A DNA stretch of 64,000 nt from Sorex araneus (taxonomy: Eukaryota > Chordata > Mammalia > Eulipotyphla > Soricidae), in assembly GCF_027595985.1 (NCBI RefSeq), contig NC_073306.1, forward strand, positions 85,299,599-85,363,598, written 5' to 3'. Positions 1 through 14,354 of this stretch are shown in pieces. A model generated the notes under the pieces. That model searched no databases, had not been told where the DNA came from, and saw only the letters and a program-made list of their open reading frames with translations. Positions within the stretch are counted from its first letter, which is position 1. Every line of letters starts with the position of its first letter. Both the position numbers and the translations under genes were made by a program.

Positions 1-2892
1 TGAGAGCAGAGCTCGGCTGGGGAGGCGTCGAGGCAGCCGGTGCCAGGGCTCCGGGGCAGCGGGCGGAGAGCACGCGCACCCACGGCGCTCCATCCTGACT
101 GCAGCGGTGGCCAGCCTCACTCAGTCCTTCCAGATCCCTCACCCCCAGCCCAGGAGCACCCAGGGGGCAGCCAAGCCCCTCCTCTGGGCACGGCGAAGCC
201 CAGGAGGGGCTCATGACATCTGCAGCCCAGTGGTGCTGGCTGTCCGGGCTGCGTGTGGACGGGGACCCCGGGCCCCAGCCCGCCGACAGCCTCTCACCAG
301 AGGCAGCGCAGGGCAGTTGAAAGCCTATTTCTTCCTCTCTTGCAGATATCGATCTACTTTAGCTTTGTGCCCAGCCGTTTGCTGGCAATTAATTTCCGAG
401 TCAGCACCAAGGCTGCATTTAACATCACTTTTCCAAACCCGCGGGGGCCTACTGCTCAGAGCCATAAGGATGATGGGCTGCTCCAGCCAGCTGTGCGGGC
501 GGGTACCCGGGGCTTCGGGGTCTGGACTCCCCCAGTGAGGGCCGGGACAAGAGCGATGGACCACCCCACCCCATCCTTTCCAGCTCCTCCATTCCGGAGA
601 ACAGGAAATCGTTTTTGTTTGCGTAGAGATGGAATCTAGCTGGGCTTCTCTTCCAACCCTCATGGAAACCACCTGCTTTGCTTGGACGTGGCCCTGGTTT
701 GGAGATGGCTGTTGGCTGTGTACTCTGGCCCTCACATTCCATCCCTGAAGTGTCCTCATAGGTCATATGAGGGTCTGGGCTGGTTGAGCAGAACCAAGCG
801 GGCACTTTAGCCATGACAGGACCCTCCCGGCCCGTACAGACTCTGCTTGACCATCTGTGGTCGTGATCTGTGCCTCAGTTGCTTTGCCAGTGAGATGGGG
901 CTAGTGCCTGCCTGTATTATGTCCTGTGCATGAACTGAGCCGGCACTGGCGTCCTCAGACTGCCACCACCGACAACATCACTGCCTCCTTTCAGCCTCTG
1001 AACAGGCTGATTGGGGGAGGACCGATCCCCCTCCCCGTCTGACAGAGACTGAAACATTCACCCTTGCCTTCTCCCCTTCAGCCTGCGTTCACATCACACT
1101 GAGAGCCACGCTGTCCACCGGTGTCCATCTCGGGCCTATTCACGCCACACAGAGAGTCACGTCCAGTGCGCAGTGGTGCTGTCCATTGCACAGTCAGCCT
1201 CTCAGGCCACGCACATTCGCTTTCTTGGGCTGGCCCAGAACACCCTCCGCAGGCCCCTGTGGGTGCTGTGAGGAGGAGGAGGAGGAGGAGGAGGAGGCGA
1301 TGGTCGCTGGGCTAGCCTCGGAGCCGGAGTGGCGCCCGCCCTCCCCCTTCTTTGCACCAGGGAAACCAGAGAAGTCACGCCTCAAACTGCCTTCTTCCTG
1401 CACAGATCAGGGGACCGTTTCCCTCAGCCGAGAGAAGCTTCTCTACACGGCCGCCCTCTGCCAGAGGGTCCGGGACAGCACCCAGAAACGCCCCGACTCT
1501 CCCACCCCCCCTCACCTGCACACCCACCACTCCCTCCTTGTCCTCACCACCTGCTTCCTGTCAGGCAAGAAAGTTCCAGAGGTGGGCAATTAAGTCATTT
1601 CAAATCATTTTTCACAGTGGATTTTTCCTGAGCACCAGAAAAAGCAATATTTATGTCAGTGAGACGTTTCTGAGAAGACTTAGCTGTTCTTTAAAAAAAA
1701 AAAAAAGGAAAAGAAAGAAGAGGAAAAAAAGCATGACTTCAGCGTCAATGAGAAATATAATCTCCAGCCTGAGTAATAAATTTTTTTAACAAACATACAC
1801 ACAGTAAAAGTTATCAGCCTGAAAAACAATGTTTTCTTGGCCTTCCCACACGTCTCAGTATTTTAACTAAGTCCCATCTGCTGATGTCAGGTTGAAGAGG
1901 CAGGTCTGTGCTCTCCAGTTTTATTAAAACACTTTCTGGCTGGTAAACGGGTTTCTCCACGCTGGCCTGCTTAGTCCCGGGCTGCCGGCCCGTGGGCCTG
2001 TGCCAATTTGCATGGCTGCTGACAGAAATGGGAACAGTTCATCAAAAACCTGTTTAGCTGTGCTTTAGAAGAAATATTTCCTCTTGCTCTTCTTACTAAT
2101 CGCTGGAGATGTCTGTGTTTGGGCTGAAGCTGTGTCCCCTGCCATCTGGATGCCATTGATCTGTCTCCACTCTGGCGTGAGCGGATGTTCTCGGTGGTTT
2201 CCATGTCAACAGATGACAGCGTCCTGTGTGGGAACACTGCGTGGCACAGCACGGCTTTCACACCTCCATCCCGTCACTGCCTTTCAGATGTCGCTTTGAA
2301 ATCACTTCCGCTCTAGGCCTCTTGCGTTTCCACGTGGATGTGCCGGGTGTTGAGGAACGGAAGCGAGAGGCGTGCAGCTACCCAGAGCTTCATTCCGTGG
2401 GCATGACGTCCCCTCCAAGGGGACGCTTAAAAGCTCCAGCTGATAGGAAATCTGTTTGCTCTCTGCATCCAAGAAACGTACCCTGTGCGCAGAACGGAGC
2501 CTTGACCAGAGCCGGGCTCGCACGCCCACAGGCAGCCAAGCTGTGTCTGTCCATTCTGAGGGTGCCCAGGCCTCGGGCCTTGGTAGCACAGCCTGTTTAA
2601 ATACAGCCGCTGCCACGGGAGGGAGGGGCAGTTCGGGGGTAACTACCAAAGACATGAGATGGCCCTCAGCTTGGGTCTCCAGTCTGCCGTGTCCAGGCAG
2701 AATGAGCAAGAAAGGAACTAGAATCATTTTGGCTCAGAGGTCATGGTTTGATGGTGGACGGAGCTGGCCGCAGAACGAGCTTCTTAGAAGTGGGGGGCAT
2801 CTCTAAGTAGGGGAGCAGCTACAACACCACACCCCACAAGGACCCCAGGGAACGAGTCCCAGGGCTCACCTGCCTGATTTCTTTTCCCTTAG
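1..2892 (+). other. KCNN3: KCNN3 intron (3' part)
   Basis: This is non-coding sequence ending in a pyrimidine-rich acceptor (cttttcccttag) just before the exon at 2893. I found no other KCNN3 exon here: the pore/S6-encoding exon that should precede it is outside the window. It holds no shrew SINE. A MIR-like fragment lies at about 860-945 and a short GGA run at 1271-1297. The A/T-rich stretch at about 1580-2110 is repeat-free and could be conserved non-coding DNA, which cannot be tested here. Confidence 0.75.
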
Positions 2893-4003
<1,111 letters not shown>

Positions 4004-4073
4004 ACTGAGGAGCGTCAAGATGGAGCAGAGGAAGCTGAGTGACCAGGCCAACACCCTGGTGGACCTTTCCAAG
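4004..4073 (+). CDS. KCNN3: KCNN3 exon: calmodulin-binding domain, second part
   Basis: This 70-bp exon encodes [20 protein letters not shown] followed by LSK, 23 codons after the first base completes the Gln codon split from the previous exon. It is the second half of the SK calmodulin-binding domain and leads into the C-terminal coiled coil. The acceptor is ctccacag at 3996-4003 and the donor is aag|gtgagt. The residues are the same as mammalian SK3 as I know it. The exon ends on a codon boundary, in phase with the last exon at 8299. Confidence 0.97.
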
Positions 4074-4199
4074 GTGAGTAGCCACACTGGGAGGTGCCCT
4101 GGCCAGGCCTGGCATGCTCTGACTGGCTCCTCACTGGCTCGGAGGACCCAGCTCCAGTCCTCACCATTCACGGGCTACTAGCGTGTCTGTTGTCTGTTT

Positions 4200-4342
4200 T
4201 GGTCTGGGGTACCACACAGAGCCCAGCGGTGCTCAGGGATCACTCCTGGCAGGGCTCGGGGGACCATAGGTTGTGCTGGGGATCAAACCAGGCTTGGCTG
4301 TGTGCAAGACAAGAGCCTTAACTTCTGTACAATTGCTCTGGC
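4200..4342 (-). mobile_element. Shrew tRNA-derived SINE, degenerate
   Basis: Read on the minus strand this shows the SINE order: head remnant (gccagagcaattgtac), ggtttgatcccc, and a body with tgagcaccgctgggctctgtgtgg. It is clearly diverged from the young copies. Confidence 0.6.
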
Positions 4343-4401
4343 ACATCTGTTGTATTTTAAGACCTGGCATTTCTTTTCCCTTTTGATCATCTTCCCCCTT
4401 C

Positions 4402-4574
4402 TTTTTTTTTTTTTCTGGGTCATACCCGGCGATGCACAGGGGTTATTCCTGGCTCTGCACTCAGGAATTACTCCTGGCAGTGCTCAGGGGACCATATGGG
4501 ATGCTGGGAATCAAACCCGGGTCATCTGCATGCAAGGCAAATGCCCTACCCACTGTGCTATTGCTCCAGTCCCC
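4402..4574 (-). mobile_element. Shrew tRNA-derived SINE
   Basis: A well-preserved reverse-strand copy. The poly-T at about 4401-4414 is the complement of its A tail. It then shows gggtcatacccggcgatgc, the body with aggaattactcctggc, the B-box complement and the head complement ending attgctccagtccc. Confidence 0.92.
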
Positions 4575-5221
4575 TCTTCCCCCTTCTTTTAGCAATTATT
4601 TTACTGTTGGTAATGTATAACCCAGCTGAGCACCTTTGGCATGTAGGCGTATGGTGTGGCAGTGCTAAGTCCATGGCATCGCCCCTAGAGTTAGGGTCAG
4701 CCACCACCTCGCTCTGTTTCACAACTGGTCCCCAGTAACAATCCTGTCCAGCCTCCTCCCCTAACCTCCTGGGAACCATCATTTCACTTTCGGTCTCACT
4801 GAATGGACGTGGCCCAGTGCCCCACAAGCAAGACCACAGTATCTGTCCCCTGGTGGAGGGTGGGAGTGGGGCCAGGGCCAGTCCTGGCTCTGTGCTCAGG
4901 ATGACTCCGTGTGGCTTGAGGACCACCTGCGGGGCCAGGGACTGATTTGGCGGCAACACGAAGTGGCCATATACTAGGCATGGCCTCCCCTCTGGACTGG
5001 CTCTCTGGCCCCAGGAGCATTTGCTTTGCTGCCGTGGTCCCCGCCGAGGCCCGTCCATGCCTGGGCTCACTGGGCTGTCCTGTCACACTTTTGCGGGTGC
5101 TTTCAGGGCAGGCCATAAGGACTCCCCAGGGCGAGTCCCACTGACAAGGATGGTGATTGTGAGGAGACAATGGGGCTATCTCTATTCCCTGCTGAAGAAT
5201 CCGGTCATGGGCTACCATGAT

Positions 5222-5400
5222 CAGGCCAGAGTCATAGCTCTGTGTGCAACACAGCTTGCCTTGTGTGCAGCTGACCAGGGTTCAATGCCCAGCACCCCCT
5301 ATAGCTCCCCGAGCCCTCCAGGAGTGATTCCTTGAGTGCAGAGCCAGGGGTTAACCCCTGAGCACCACCGGGTGTGCCCCTCAAACCAAAACGAAAAGGA
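5222..5400 (+). mobile_element. Shrew tRNA-derived SINE, diverged
   Basis: The plus-strand order is kept: head (ggccagagtcatagctc), B-box-like gggttcaatgccc, ggagtgattccttgagtgc, agagccaggggttaacccc and tail caaaccaaaacgaaaa. Confidence 0.75.
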
Positions 5401-7854
5401 CTTCTTTCTTGAAACTGCATCCTCTAACCCTTAGAGCCCAGCCTTGCTGCACTCATGGACAGGTAGTCTGGAAAACATGAAGACACCCAAAGGGAGAGCC
5501 TTCCCCTGGAGCCACGGGGGGCTGTGGGAGGGGGCGCTGTCACGCTGTCACTGCGTGGATTTCCAGCACTGGGTTTCCAAAGACACTGTGAAGAAACGCT
5601 CTCCTTTGCAAGTCCCCGAGGTGAAGGAAGGAGGCCGTGCTGCCTGCAGAGCCGTGTGGGAGCCCTAAAGTGAGCCCCCACCCTGCCCCCAATTGTCGAT
5701 GAAGTGCACAGCCCAGGGCCTGGCTGGCAGAACATCCCCACAGATGTCAATTACTGTGATGGAACATTTGGGTAGGCAAGAGGCACTCCCCAGGGCCAGT
5801 TAAGCCCCCCTGGAAAGCAGGGAGTAAGCGGTGTTTGTGGGAGCGGAGCCCCGTACCGGTGCCCTGTTCAATGAAGGGGCTGCCCTGAAAAGGGCTGGCA
5901 GCAGGGCCTCCCCCCGGGACACCTGACTCCATCCCTCGGGAGAAGCCGCCCACCTGCCTTTGGGGGAGGCGTCGAATGGGGCTCCTGGGATCTGCGGGGG
6001 TGCAGGGGCGTGAGGGGGCAGCAGAGAGCAGGAGGCCGGTCCCTGGGTGACCTGGCAGGGGCTCTGAGAGACTCAGGATCAGAAGCCCAGGACGTCTCGC
6101 TGCAGCTGAAGCTCCAGGCAGGCCCCTGGTGAGCTGCCGGAAGAAGCCAGCTAGAATCAGACACCCACGGTGCGTTTCCTCTCCGGTTCAGCGCCTGCCT
6201 GCAGCCCTCCCGCCTCCCCTGACAGCTACAGACAGCAGAAACATTTCCTGCCTCTAAGGCCCGGCCAGCCAGGCCCTGTTCTGGTTCTAACACAGACAAG
6301 GCCAGCCACTGGTCTTCAGGTCAAGTTCTCGAAATGATTGACCAGATCAGAGTCATGTGTCCACCCTTGGACCAATCAGCCGTGGCCAGGGAAAAAGGGC
6401 TGGGGGCCCACCCTGGGAGATTTGGGAATGGCCCTGCAGCGCCCGGAGAGAGGGCACATAAAGTCAAGAAAGGAATCACACACCCCGAGCCGAGACACCG
6501 GCACTGTCCCCCTGGCCTTTGCTACGTTGGATTTATAGTTTTTCTCCCCAGCTGCCCCCATGCGGGCCTTTCTATGGAGGCAACGGTCTGTTGCTATGGC
6601 GTTGTCGAAGGGGAGAGCCGGGAGCAGCTGATGTCCATCTTCACGTCCCGTTACAGCCCTTTGTCCCTGCTGGAGCTTCTCTCCAGCGAGGGGGGCGGCC
6701 TCCTCTGGGCGGTGCTGGCCAGTTAGAGTCTTATCAGGCCCCCGTTCCTGTCCACAGCGTGGATCTGGCCATCATGCTTTTTTGCTATGTTAAAGCGAGG
6801 GACAGAGTCACTTCCTTGACTCACACCTTAGCTTTACAACTTCCCCGGAGCTCGTTGCAAGCACTGGTGCCCTCAGCCCCCGGGGCCACGACCACTCGTG
6901 CTGGCCATGGACAGTCTTCTCTGTGTGAATATGTCCATCACTGCGCCAGACAGGAGTCCAGCACCACCTGTATGCCCATGCCGGGCCAGCTCTGGGGCCC
7001 GCCCATGAGCCCGCAGGCCAGCCGCCTGCCCTGGAGGGACTTGCCTTCTGTTGAGAGGTGAGAGCCAGTGAGTGGAAGGAGCAGCCCCTGACGTGGGGCC
7101 CCGGGAGCAAGCAGGACCCCGGGAGGCCCGGCAGAGAAGTTGGAGAGGATGAGGGCGTTGGCGGGGGCTGTGGGTGGGGAGCAGGACTCCTGATGTGGGA
7201 GACCTGGCCAACTAGAAGACATCCCTGAGCACAGGGGGCCCAGGGGAATCTGGGAGGCTGTCGGGAAGGAGGGAGCTGGACGAGGCCCAGGGAGTCTTAG
7301 CTGAGAGATGAACCAGAGCCTCCAACAGGGCGCCTGCAGGTGGGCTGCCCCTTGGAGCACCCCTGGAGGGAGGGGTCCTGTCACAGGGGTAGGGGGGCAG
7401 GGCCGAGACTTGGGTGTGCCTCTGCATGAGGCTGGCTCCAGGACTGAGAGGTTGGCTGTGTGGACACTCAGGCTGCAGTGCTGAACGTGGGCGGGGAGCG
7501 AAATCGCTCTGGAAGGAACCTTGTGTGGTTCCTACTGCCTGCATAGGTGATGCCATGGATGGTGCCCATTGGTCTCGTGGGGCCAGGGAGGGGACGCAGG
7601 GCTGTGTTCCCGAGTCCCCTCCTGGCCTCTGCATAATCACTCTTGACCCTGTTTTATAAGACTGAGGTTCCAAGAAGTTAAGAGGCAGGAGGGCGCCTCA
7701 TTACTGAGCAGGGGCCTTGAGCATGGCCCCCCTACTCCCATGCACACAGACCACCTGCCCTCTCTTGGGTCACTGGAGCCAGCCACTGCGGGAGCCGAGG
7801 CGGCAGGAGGCTGGGGACAGTTCAGAGATGCACCCCAGTTCAGATGAAAGTGCT

Positions 7855-8005
7855 GGGCCCAGAGAGAGAGCACGGGGCAAGCGCTGGCCTTGTTCCATCC
7901 CTGGCAGTCTGCAGGGACCCCTGAGCCCCACTAGGAGTGATCCCTGAGCACAGTGCTGGAGCCAGCCCTAAGCACCAGCAGGTATGGCCCCAAATAGAGA
8001 AAAGT
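7855..8005 (+). mobile_element. Old SINE fragment
   Basis: Recognisable pieces are ccctgagccccactaggagtg, atccctgagcacagtgctgg and ggtatggccccaaatagag, in SINE order but strongly diverged. Confidence 0.5.
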
Positions 8006-8235
8006 TTGCTTCTTTCCGCCATAGGCACTTCCCAAACCACATTCACGGTAACGCACATCCCTCCCCTGAGCAGTTCACAAAACCACCATCGACCTAGGCC
8101 CACTCGAGGCCCATTCCTCAGGCTCGTCCTCCTCCACCACCCCAGGCTGCCAGCCATGGCCAGTGCAGGGGCGGGTCCCTTGGTCCCTGGAGCTGCCGTG
8201 TTCTGCCCTCCCGTGGCAGAGCCCCCCAATGATGA

Positions 8236-8594
<359 letters not shown>

Positions 8595-8595
<1 letters not shown>

Positions 8596-8600
8596 ATAAA
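8595..8600 (+). promoter_or_regulatory. AATAAA overlapping the KCNN3 stop codon
   Basis: The sequence GCTAAATAAAAC places a canonical polyadenylation hexamer directly on the stop codon. Whether it is used is unknown; usage would give a transcript with almost no 3' UTR. Confidence 0.5.
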
Positions 8601-9168
8601 ACTCCCCACTGCAGACGCGTTACCCATAGGTCTTAAGATGCAAATCAGCTCTTCCCCTGGTGGCGTTGCCGTGGAGGAACCTTCCGACCGGGGGAGGAAG
8701 GAAGAGAGACCCCGCTGGTGGACGGACGTGTTCGTTCGGCCTGCCTGGTTCGCCATGCCTTGAAACCCGAAATCTAATCTCTGTTTAGGTGCCTCAACTT
8801 GGGAGTGGGAAGAGGAGAGGATGGGGGGCCCTGCCGCACAGCTGGTGGAGAGCGGGAGCCCGAGCTCAATCTCAGGTCTTCAGGGGTAGGGGTCAGATGC
8901 ACCGGTCACCCAGAGTGAACTGGCCTGGAAGGGGTCTGCGGGGAAGAGAGTCCTCCCCACTGGGGTCTGGGAGCACCTCTCCTTGCCTGTGTCGCAGGAG
9001 CCCGGGGTGGCCAAAGCAAAGGAGAGTGCCCGCACCGGACTCCTCCCCTCCCAGCTTAGTGAGTTAGAAAACTCAATTCAGTCTAGGAAAAAAAAGAAAT
9101 TAAAAAGCCAGATTTTTTATCCAGGACTAATCCCCATATAAACCTGTGGATTTGCAGATGTGGATTTT

Positions 9169-9173
<5 letters not shown>

Positions 9174-9207
<34 letters not shown>

Positions 9208-9232
9208 ACACACACATACACACACATTTCTT
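9174..9232. repeat. (CA)n microsatellite
   Basis: About 58 bp of CA repeat with a few CATA interruptions, in the presumed KCNN3 3' UTR. On the transcript strand it is a CA repeat, a known binding motif class for hnRNP L. Confidence 0.95.
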
Positions 9233-9301
9233 AACAGTGATTCAAGTCTTTCACTTGTTTAAATTTTATACCAATCAAAAGCATCCTGGCACCTTAACCC
9301 C

Positions 9302-9303
<2 letters not shown>

Positions 9304-9359
<56 letters not shown>

Positions 9360-9375
9360 ACGCACCCACACACAG
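9304..9375. repeat. (CA)n microsatellite
   Basis: About 70 bp of CA repeat, nearly pure to about 9352 and then interrupted by CATA, CGCA and CCCA. It lies some 70 bp downstream of the previous CA tract. Confidence 0.95.
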
Positions 9376-11163
9376 ACTCTGAAGCATGCTGAGTTGTTTC
9401 AAATTCAGACCTGGCTGCGTTCAGCCCGGGTGCACTGTGCTCTGAGCTTCTCTGCAGACCCCGTCCAGATTGCTCGCCCTGGGCTGGCCCTGTGCTGGGT
9501 TTGAGAGGGACAGCAAAGTCAAAAATGTTGGCATCCTAGAGGGACCAGCAGCCTTCCCCAACTAGCAGATTCTGCATTTCTTTCTGCTACCCAAATGCAC
9601 ATGGTTCCAGTGGTGGCCTGGCCAGGCAGACAGATGTCTGTGAGGAAGAGCTGTGCGTGGGGGCGCCCCAGCATTTCCTGAGAAAGAGGGAGCTGGGGGT
9701 CCATCCGACTCTCTATCCAGTCACAGCATTCCCATCCCAGAGGGCAGGAGAGCCAAAAGGCCATGGGCCTCCCCGTGAGCAACTGAGTGGGGAAGAGAAG
9801 CCTTGGTGAGTGGCCCATTGTAACTTTACCGTCCCAAAACCACCTCAAAATGCAAGATTCTGCACAGAGGAGCCCGTAGGGAGGCTGGGAGGGGAGGCAG
9901 GGTGGCCTGGCTCCTCCAATAGCCTGTGGTCCCCAGGCCGTGTTCATCTTGGTGCACAAACTCTTCTGTTCTATCGCCAACTCCAAGAGACTTTAGAAAC
10001 ATCCAGATGGAGCGTGGGCATGGAGGAGGCAGCTGCCATCGCCCCCCGCCCCCCGCCTCTGTGCAGTGCAGTTTCCTGCTGGCCTCTGCACTGCTGCTCC
10101 TGAGGTCTGGGACCCTGTCCTCTGTCAGCGGAGAGCTGGGGGGTCATCTGCTGAGGATAGAACAGAGGGTTCCATTGGCATGATTGTCCTGTTAGGGGTC
10201 ACTTGTAACAGGCCTTTGTCATGTGGCCAGGCAGCGCCTTGTGGAGATTCCCTCCCGCAGCTCCAGGCCCTTGCAAGAACAGGAACCGTAGACGGCCCCG
10301 AGCAGAGGGCCCGGCCACAGGGGCCACCCTCCTCCAGAAGACCTGGTCCCTGGCTAACCTCGCTGTGATCTCGACAGCCGGTTTCGACCCTCTGAGGGTC
10401 TCGTTTTTCTCTTAAACACGCCTCAGATGTTTCCCTTTGTTGTTTCCTGCCCTACAGATGCCACCTTTGCTGTTGGCTTGATATTTTTCACTGGTTCTTT
10501 TATAACTCTCAGTTCTCTGAAAAATTTCCCCTGCCTTTTTCTTTTTAAACCAGGCCAATCCTATGTCCAGAAGTGATCCAGCCAGACTTATGAGCAGGTA
10601 TTTACGTAGATGAAACAACTGGCGGCTTCTTCGAGGCCTGGGTGCCATTGCCTGCAGGCAGAGCCCCGCCAGGTGTCAGTTAGAGACCCCTGAGTGTGTC
10701 AATCTCAGCTAACTAACCTCCAGCCCTCCGCTGTGCATCCCATCAACCCCTTTCCTCCTGCCGGACCCTGTGACTCATGTGCAAACGTGGGCATTTAGTC
10801 TTAACTTCAGATAAGTGATATGAATACCCCACTGCCATGCCTCGTGCACAGATGTGTACACAGACTGCCGAGAGCCACGTTGAACTGTGGCCTCTCCTCT
10901 TCCACTACAATTAATGTGTCCCCTAGGGAAACCCTGGACCAAGCTAGCCACTCTGGTCAAGGGGGGTGCTCAGAGGCATTTTCAGCTGCAGTAGCCCCTG
11001 GCACCTCAGAAACACGTGGGCATTTGTAGCAAGGCTTACAATAGCTATCTCTGGTTTTGACCCTTGGTGAAGAAGCATTGCTCTTCAGGAAAACCAGTGA
11101 TTGGATTTGCATGTTGCTCCTCAAAGGAGTGAACAGGAGGCTACTTCCCTGGACTAGCACCAG

Positions 11164-11404
11164 AAGTAATAGTACTTCCAGTATTAGTGTGGTACTAATG
11201 CTGGAAGTGGTAGTACTTTTAGTATTGGTGCGGTGCTAGTTTTAGAAGTAGTAGGACTTCTAGTATTAGCATGGTACTAGTGCTAGAAGTAGCAATGCTT
11301 ATGGTATTAATGTAGCACTAGTGCTAGAAGGAGTACTCCTAGTACTGGTATAGTACTAGTAGTAGAAGCAGTAGTATTACTAGTATTGGTGTGGTGCTAG
11401 TGCT
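11164..11404 (+). repeat. 41-bp minisatellite, six copies
   Basis: Units start at 11164, 11205, 11246, 11287, 11328 and 11366. The first four spacings are exactly 41 bp, the fifth is 38 and the last unit is about 39 bp. Each unit reads roughly aagtagtagtacttctag, then tattagtgtggtactagtgctag. Units differ from each other at many positions, so the array is old. The unit is rich in self-complementary words (AGAAGTA/TACTTCT, CTAGTGCTAG). It lies in the presumed KCNN3 3' UTR. Confidence 0.9.
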
Positions 11405-14354
11405 TCCCTCTACTAGCGCTGTGGCTTTCTATGGCAAGTTACCCCTTCTCCTGTGAGTATGGTCAACCCTGGATGGCTTAAGTGTTCTTTCTACAGCCCA
11501 TCCTTTGACTAATTCCACTGTGCCTCAGCCTCACAGTCAGATGGGAAGGGGACAGGTGGATCTTCATGCCATGCCTTCATGTTCTTTGTTTTCAAGTTTG
11601 GTGGTGACGGAGGAGGCTTGATTGTCTACTCCAGAATTGGCTATATATAAAAGCTGTTACTTAGGGAAACCTCATCCAGTTCTATCCACACTTAGAAGTC
11701 TGAACCAGTAATTCAGAAGCCCCAATAACTTTTATGGTAACCCACTGACAGGTAAAAGCACTCAAATAGTCCCCCAAATCTCTAGACACTTGAATTCAAA
11801 ATAAAGAGCCCGCTCCCTCATCGCTTAAGCCATATTCTAGCTTTGTGTACTGTAAAGTCGGGGATGTACTGTGATAGGTTTAGGACCACTAGGCTCAGTG
11901 GAAATTCAGGACCCAGCTTCAGTGAATAAGTGATCTCAGACTAGGGACTTGGTCCTCCTTAGATTGAAGTCCAAATACAAATCTCACCACTTCTGTGTGA
12001 TCATCATCAGTTTTCAGAGTATCTAGGAAATGTTCTTCTCTCCTCATAGTATTGTAACTTCATGACAGCTTATCTTTATAAGTGCTTAACATGATCCAAA
12101 ATAACCAGAGGAGCGAGGCCTGGGTCGCCCTGGCCTCAGCAGGGGCTGCAGTTACAGCACAGCCTCGTAGACGAGAAGGTGCAGAAACGCACCAAGTGCT
12201 GAGCAAGCGTCAGCTCTGGCTGCTGACAAGAGGCCCAGGAGGGGTGTCACTGAGAAAACCATGCCTTTAATATATGTGAGAATTCCCCCCTTCAGTTTTC
12301 ATGGAAAAGAAGAAAACTAGAATCAGAATGAATAAAACTCTAATGCTGGATCCAGATCTTTGGCCAATTAACCTCATACCTCAGTTTCTCTGAACTTAAA
12401 ATGAAAACAAGAGTTGATGCCATGTGCAAAGTATTGGGAATAGGTTTAAAACGTGAAGATTTACAAAGACTGTGGCCCCAGCCGCCCGGGGTACTCTTGA
12501 GTTCACTGGGCAACTAAATGCTTTTCATTTAAAAATGTTCACTGTTACCTCTCGGTGAGGTGAGGAGGTGGTCAGGAGGAGATGTGGGCTTTAGTGCATG
12601 GTTTCCTGCTGCGTGGACGCTGGACCCCAGCTGAAGTCAGGGCTTCATCCCAGGCAGGGCAGTGCCACTGCCCAGGCACTGCGAGGCCAATGCACTGCCA
12701 CTAGGTCACTACCCTTGCTCATTGCTGCTTTTGATGCTCCAAAGAGGTCCCAAGTCGTTCTGCTCCCCTGGGGATTTCGTAGAAGCCCCTGAGAGACCTG
12801 CCGGTCAGTACCTCGCAGCGCCTGGGAGTTTCAGCACCTCGGACAGCTTCCCGTCCTCTCAGACTCCAGGTCCCTCTCACCCCCAGCAGTGTATGTGCTC
12901 CTTCCCCTTCCTGCTGTCACCAAAGTGAGCGTTCTGGGGCAGGATTGGTGAGGCCACCAAGAGGAGTACGACAGGGACAGGAAGGGTGTTTTCCTCTGGG
13001 GGAGGAGGAAAGGGCGGGCTGGCCCCAGCCACAGGGATGTAAGTAACACTCAGCTCCCCTGAGACAGGTAATAGGTAGATTTTTACTGTGTGAGTCTGGA
13101 ACTTACAGGAATACTCAGTGCAATGGCATAGAAATACAGTAAAGAAAATAACTGTGATCTTTCCCCCCTTACACCATTACTGGAAATGCCCCAAATATAA
13201 ACTGGAGTTTCCCCCCTCTGAACAAAACTATTGTCAAACTGTCAACGTGTGACCTCTGAATCCAGGTGCCATGCACCCTGCAATTCCTTGGATTCCGTGC
13301 CAGAGAGAGTCCTTCTGGAAGCTGGAATGAGTGTTGGAACACACAAAAGAGACATTGTGGCCCACCGAGCTGATGGAGGAAAAGCACAAAACGCCACACC
13401 CACCTGTAGTTAGGATCCCAAAGAGATGCTGAATTAATAGCCAAAAAAAAGCAAAACAAAAAGATCAATCAATGGACTGGTGACAAGTCAGGGCGGGTTT
13501 GATGGGAGCCACGCCACCCAGGGGCCCAGGAACCAAGGACGCTTACTGCCCCACTGTCTCGTTTTCAAATCTCCACCAGGACCCATCCAACATCATCAGA
13601 CACACAGCGACTCCGTCAGGGTCCCAGACCCTCTGCCCTGCATCAAGGAGCGGAGTAACCACTCCACAGAGCAACAGGCTATTCATGGAGGGAACGTGCT
13701 CATGGCAGACTCCGAAAGCGAAGTGTTCATATTCCGAATCAGACGCGCGCTTCACTACGAATTTGCATCTTGCCTCTGTACTGCTTGCTATTTTTTAACA
13801 ATAGGAGAAAGCATATCAGTTTATTTTAAATATGAAATATATTGCTATATTATAAAATATATTGTAACTTTCAACTAACATTTTGTAATCCAACTAGTCT
13901 TTTGCAGGCCCGTGTCTGCCTGCTCTCCTGTGACTGTTTCTGGGTACATGTTACCGTTAGTGACTGATTTCCTGACTTCCAGACCGGGTAGGGTGGGGGT
14001 GGGGCAGTCCTCAGCCAACACAGCTGCCATATTCCAGTTCTCCAAAACCCACCCAGGAGAGGAAATAGAACATGATTCCGAGCTTAGGAGAATAATTCTG
14101 CCCTAAATTCTGTCAAGCCATTACAGGAGAGAGATGTAAAGCCATGCCTCCTTGGGTAGCTGTGAGGATCTGGTTCCATAAATGCCTAGGCTCCTATGTA
14201 TACAGAAGCCCTCCTATATAAATGGTTTTTTTTCAGTCTCAAACTTAGCCAACTACTGCTCCCTTTTGACGGTGTCAGAGTCAGACCTCAGCAAGAGTCT
14301 CATTCTCTCATGACTTATAAAACTCCAAATTCTAAGCATTAAGGTTCCTCTGAG

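Noticed and set aside
325..759. Open frames in the first kilobase, including one after ctcttgcag at 336-345
   Set aside because: No match to KCNN3 residues that should precede the 2893 exon, and frames on both strands are equally long.
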